Below, piece by piece: positions 5,043-6,349 of a stretch of DNA of 6,349 nucleotides (position 1 is its first letter; every line of letters starts with the position of its first letter). This stretch comes from an uncultured Lachnospiraceae bacterium. Its GTDB lineage: Bacteria > Bacillota > Clostridia > Lachnospirales > Lachnospiraceae. The stretch lies in contig CANQYH010000186.1 of the NCBI GenBank assembly GCA_947628025.1, positions 1 to 6,349 on the forward strand, in the 5' to 3' direction. The position numbers and the translations under genes were made by a program. The notes under the pieces are model-generated. The model was given only the letters and a program-made list of their open reading frames with translations, had not been told where the DNA came from and did not search any database.

Positions 5043-6349
5043 TAATTCCTTAACGATCTGGTTCACCTTTGCGGGATCCGCCTGACCTTTCATGGCCCGC
5101 ATGGTCTGGCCCACCAGGTAGCCCATGGCTTTGGCTTTCCCGCCGCGGTAATCCGCCACGGACTGCGGATTGGCCGCCAGGATCTCCTCAACGGTCCGCC
5201 GCAGGGCTCCCTCGTCGCTGACCATTCCCAGCCCCTGCTCTTCCACATACTTCTCCGGATCCACGTCATGGGCGAAGATCTCCTCGAACACGGTCTTCGC
5301 CACCGTGCGGTTGATCGCGTTTCGGTCCACCATGCCGATCAGCTTCGCCAGGTTCTCAGGGGAGAACGCCATATCCTCCATGTCCATTTCGTTCTCTTTC
5401 AACAGGCGCATGGCCTCGACCATGAGCCAGTTGGAGGCCTCTTTCGGTTTCCCGCAGAGGGCCGCCGTCTCCTCAAACAGATCCGCCATATGTTTGGAAC
5501 TGGTCAGGATCTCCGCGTCGTAGAGCGGCAGCTGATACTCCGCCTGATAGCGGGCCAGCTTCTCCGTCCGCATCTCCGGCTGGCGCTCCCGCACGGCCTG
5601 GATCCAGGCGTCGCTGATCACCACCGGCGTCAGGTCCGGATCCGGGAAATAACGGTAATCCTGGGCGTCCTCCTTGGAACGCATGGCATAGGAGGTTTCC
5701 TTGTTATCGTCCCAGCGCCGGGTCTCCTGGATCACGTTCTTCCCCTCCTCGATCCGCTCGATCTGGCGCTTCCGCTCCCCCTCGATCGCGCGGGCGATGG
5801 CCTTAAAGGAATTCAGGTTCTTCATCTCCGTCCGGGTGCCGAACTCCGGCGCTCCCAGCTCCCGCACGGACAGGTTCACATCGGCCCGCATGGAACCCTC
5901 CTGGAGCTTGCAGTCGGAAGCGCCCAGATACTGGATGATCAGGCGGAGCTTTTCCAGATAGGCGATCACCTCATCGGCGCTGCGCATATCCGGCTCCGAT
6001 ACGATCTCGATCAGCGGCACGCCGCTGCGGTTATAGTCCACGAGCGAGCAGTCGTCCCATTCGTCGTGGATCAGCTTTCCCGCGTCCTCTTCCATATGGA
6101 TCTCGTGGATCCCTATTTTCTTTTTGCCGGCGGCCGTCTCGATCTCCACCCAGCCGTCGTGGCAGATCGGCAGATACAGCTGGGAGATCTGGTAGTTCTG
6201 AGGGTTATCCGGATAGAAATAATTCTTCCGGTCGAATTTACAATATTGGTGGATGCCGCAGTTGGTCGCCAGCCCCACCGCCAGCGCGTATTCCACCACC
6301 TGCTTGTTGAGGACCGGCAGGGAACCGGGCATCCCGGTGCAGACCGGGC
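5031..6349 (-). CDS. gatB: Asp-tRNA(Asn)/Glu-tRNA(Gln) amidotransferase subunit B (N-terminus outside window)
   Basis: GatB is the kinase and tRNA-binding subunit of the GatCAB complex. It activates mischarged Asp-tRNA(Asn) or Glu-tRNA(Gln) with ATP, and ammonia from the GatA subunit then forms Asn-tRNA or Gln-tRNA. The window shows 438 residues to the TAG stop. Family members are about 475 long, so roughly 35-40 N-terminal residues are missing. The visible part begins with PVCTGMPGSLPVLN, the usual early GatB motif. Next come FDRKNYFYPD and NYQISQ (about 6180-6240), the family signature DYNRSGVPLIE (6038-6006), EGSMRADVNLSV (5900-5865), TRTEMKNLNSF, YRYFPDPDL, and the helical YqeY-like tail ending in GQTMRAMKGQADP. 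All are in the normal order with no frameshift. The likely partners gatA and gatC would lie upstream, beyond base 6349. The 3' end also holds the -35 box of the next gene. Confidence 0.98.
   Translation of the reverse strand, partial: PVCTGMPGSLPVLNKQVVEYALAVGLATNCGIHQYCKFDRKNYFYPDNPQNYQISQLYLPICHDGWVEIETAAGKKKIGIHEIHMEEDAGKLIHDEWDDCSLVDYNRSGVPLIEIVSEPDMRSADEVIAYLEKLRLIIQYLGASDCKLQEGSMRADVNLSVRELGAPEFGTRTEMKNLNSFKAIARAIEGERKRQIERIEEGKNVIQETRRWDDNKETSYAMRSKEDAQDYRYFPDPDLTPVVISDAWIQAVRERQPEMRTEKLARYQAEYQLPLYDAEILTSSKHMADLFEETAALCGKPKEASNWLMVEAMRLLKENEMDMEDMAFSPENLAKLIGMVDRNAINRTVAKTVFEEIFAHDVDPEKYVEEQGLGMVSDEGALRRTVEEILAANPQSVADYRGGKAKAMGYLVGQTMRAMKGQADPAKVNQIVKELLTR

Overview
The window carries four protein genes, all on the minus strand. 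It is GC-rich, with compact intergenic regions and good Shine-Dalgarno sites. GatB, a subgroup Ic aspartate aminotransferase, a GtrA-family protein and a YfhO-family membrane protein together suggest a Gram-positive Firmicute, most likely a GC-rich member of the Clostridia such as a Lachnospiraceae-like gut anaerobe. That placement is inferred from gene content and style, not from a marker-gene comparison.

In the direction of transcription (high to low coordinates) the layout is as follows. (1) 6349-5031: gatB, the B subunit of the Asp-tRNA(Asn)/Glu-tRNA(Gln) amidotransferase. It lacks only its N-terminal few dozen residues, which lie beyond the window. (2) 5030-4769: a 262-base intergenic region with a strong sigma-A type promoter whose -35 box lies in the last codons of gatB, followed by a leader of about 240 nt with short direct repeats and a hairpin. 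(3) 4768-3473: a complete PLP-dependent aspartate aminotransferase, closed by a clear intrinsic terminator at about 3395-3443. (4) 3472-3178: an intergenic region with the terminator and a second promoter with a perfect TATAAT. (5) 3177-2740: a complete small GtrA-family membrane protein. (6) 2740-1: a very large YfhO-family polytopic membrane protein. It overlaps the GtrA stop codon by one base and runs off the window at its C-terminal end.

There are two functional blocks. gatB and the aminotransferase are housekeeping translation and amino-acid metabolism genes. GtrA plus YfhO form a two-gene operon with its own promoter. By comparison with the B. subtilis and Listeria lipoteichoic-acid glycosylation machinery, they look like a lipid-linked-sugar flippase and a GT-C type glycosyltransferase acting outside the membrane, so cell-envelope glycosylation is the best hypothesis. 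The large YfhO open reading frame covers the whole left 2.7 kb of the window; there is no non-coding gap there.

I found no mobile element, CRISPR array, tRNA, rRNA or recognisable riboswitch. The less ordinary observations are the acidic N-terminal extension of the YfhO protein, which contains a second well-placed ribosome binding site, and the repeat-containing leader of the aminotransferase gene.
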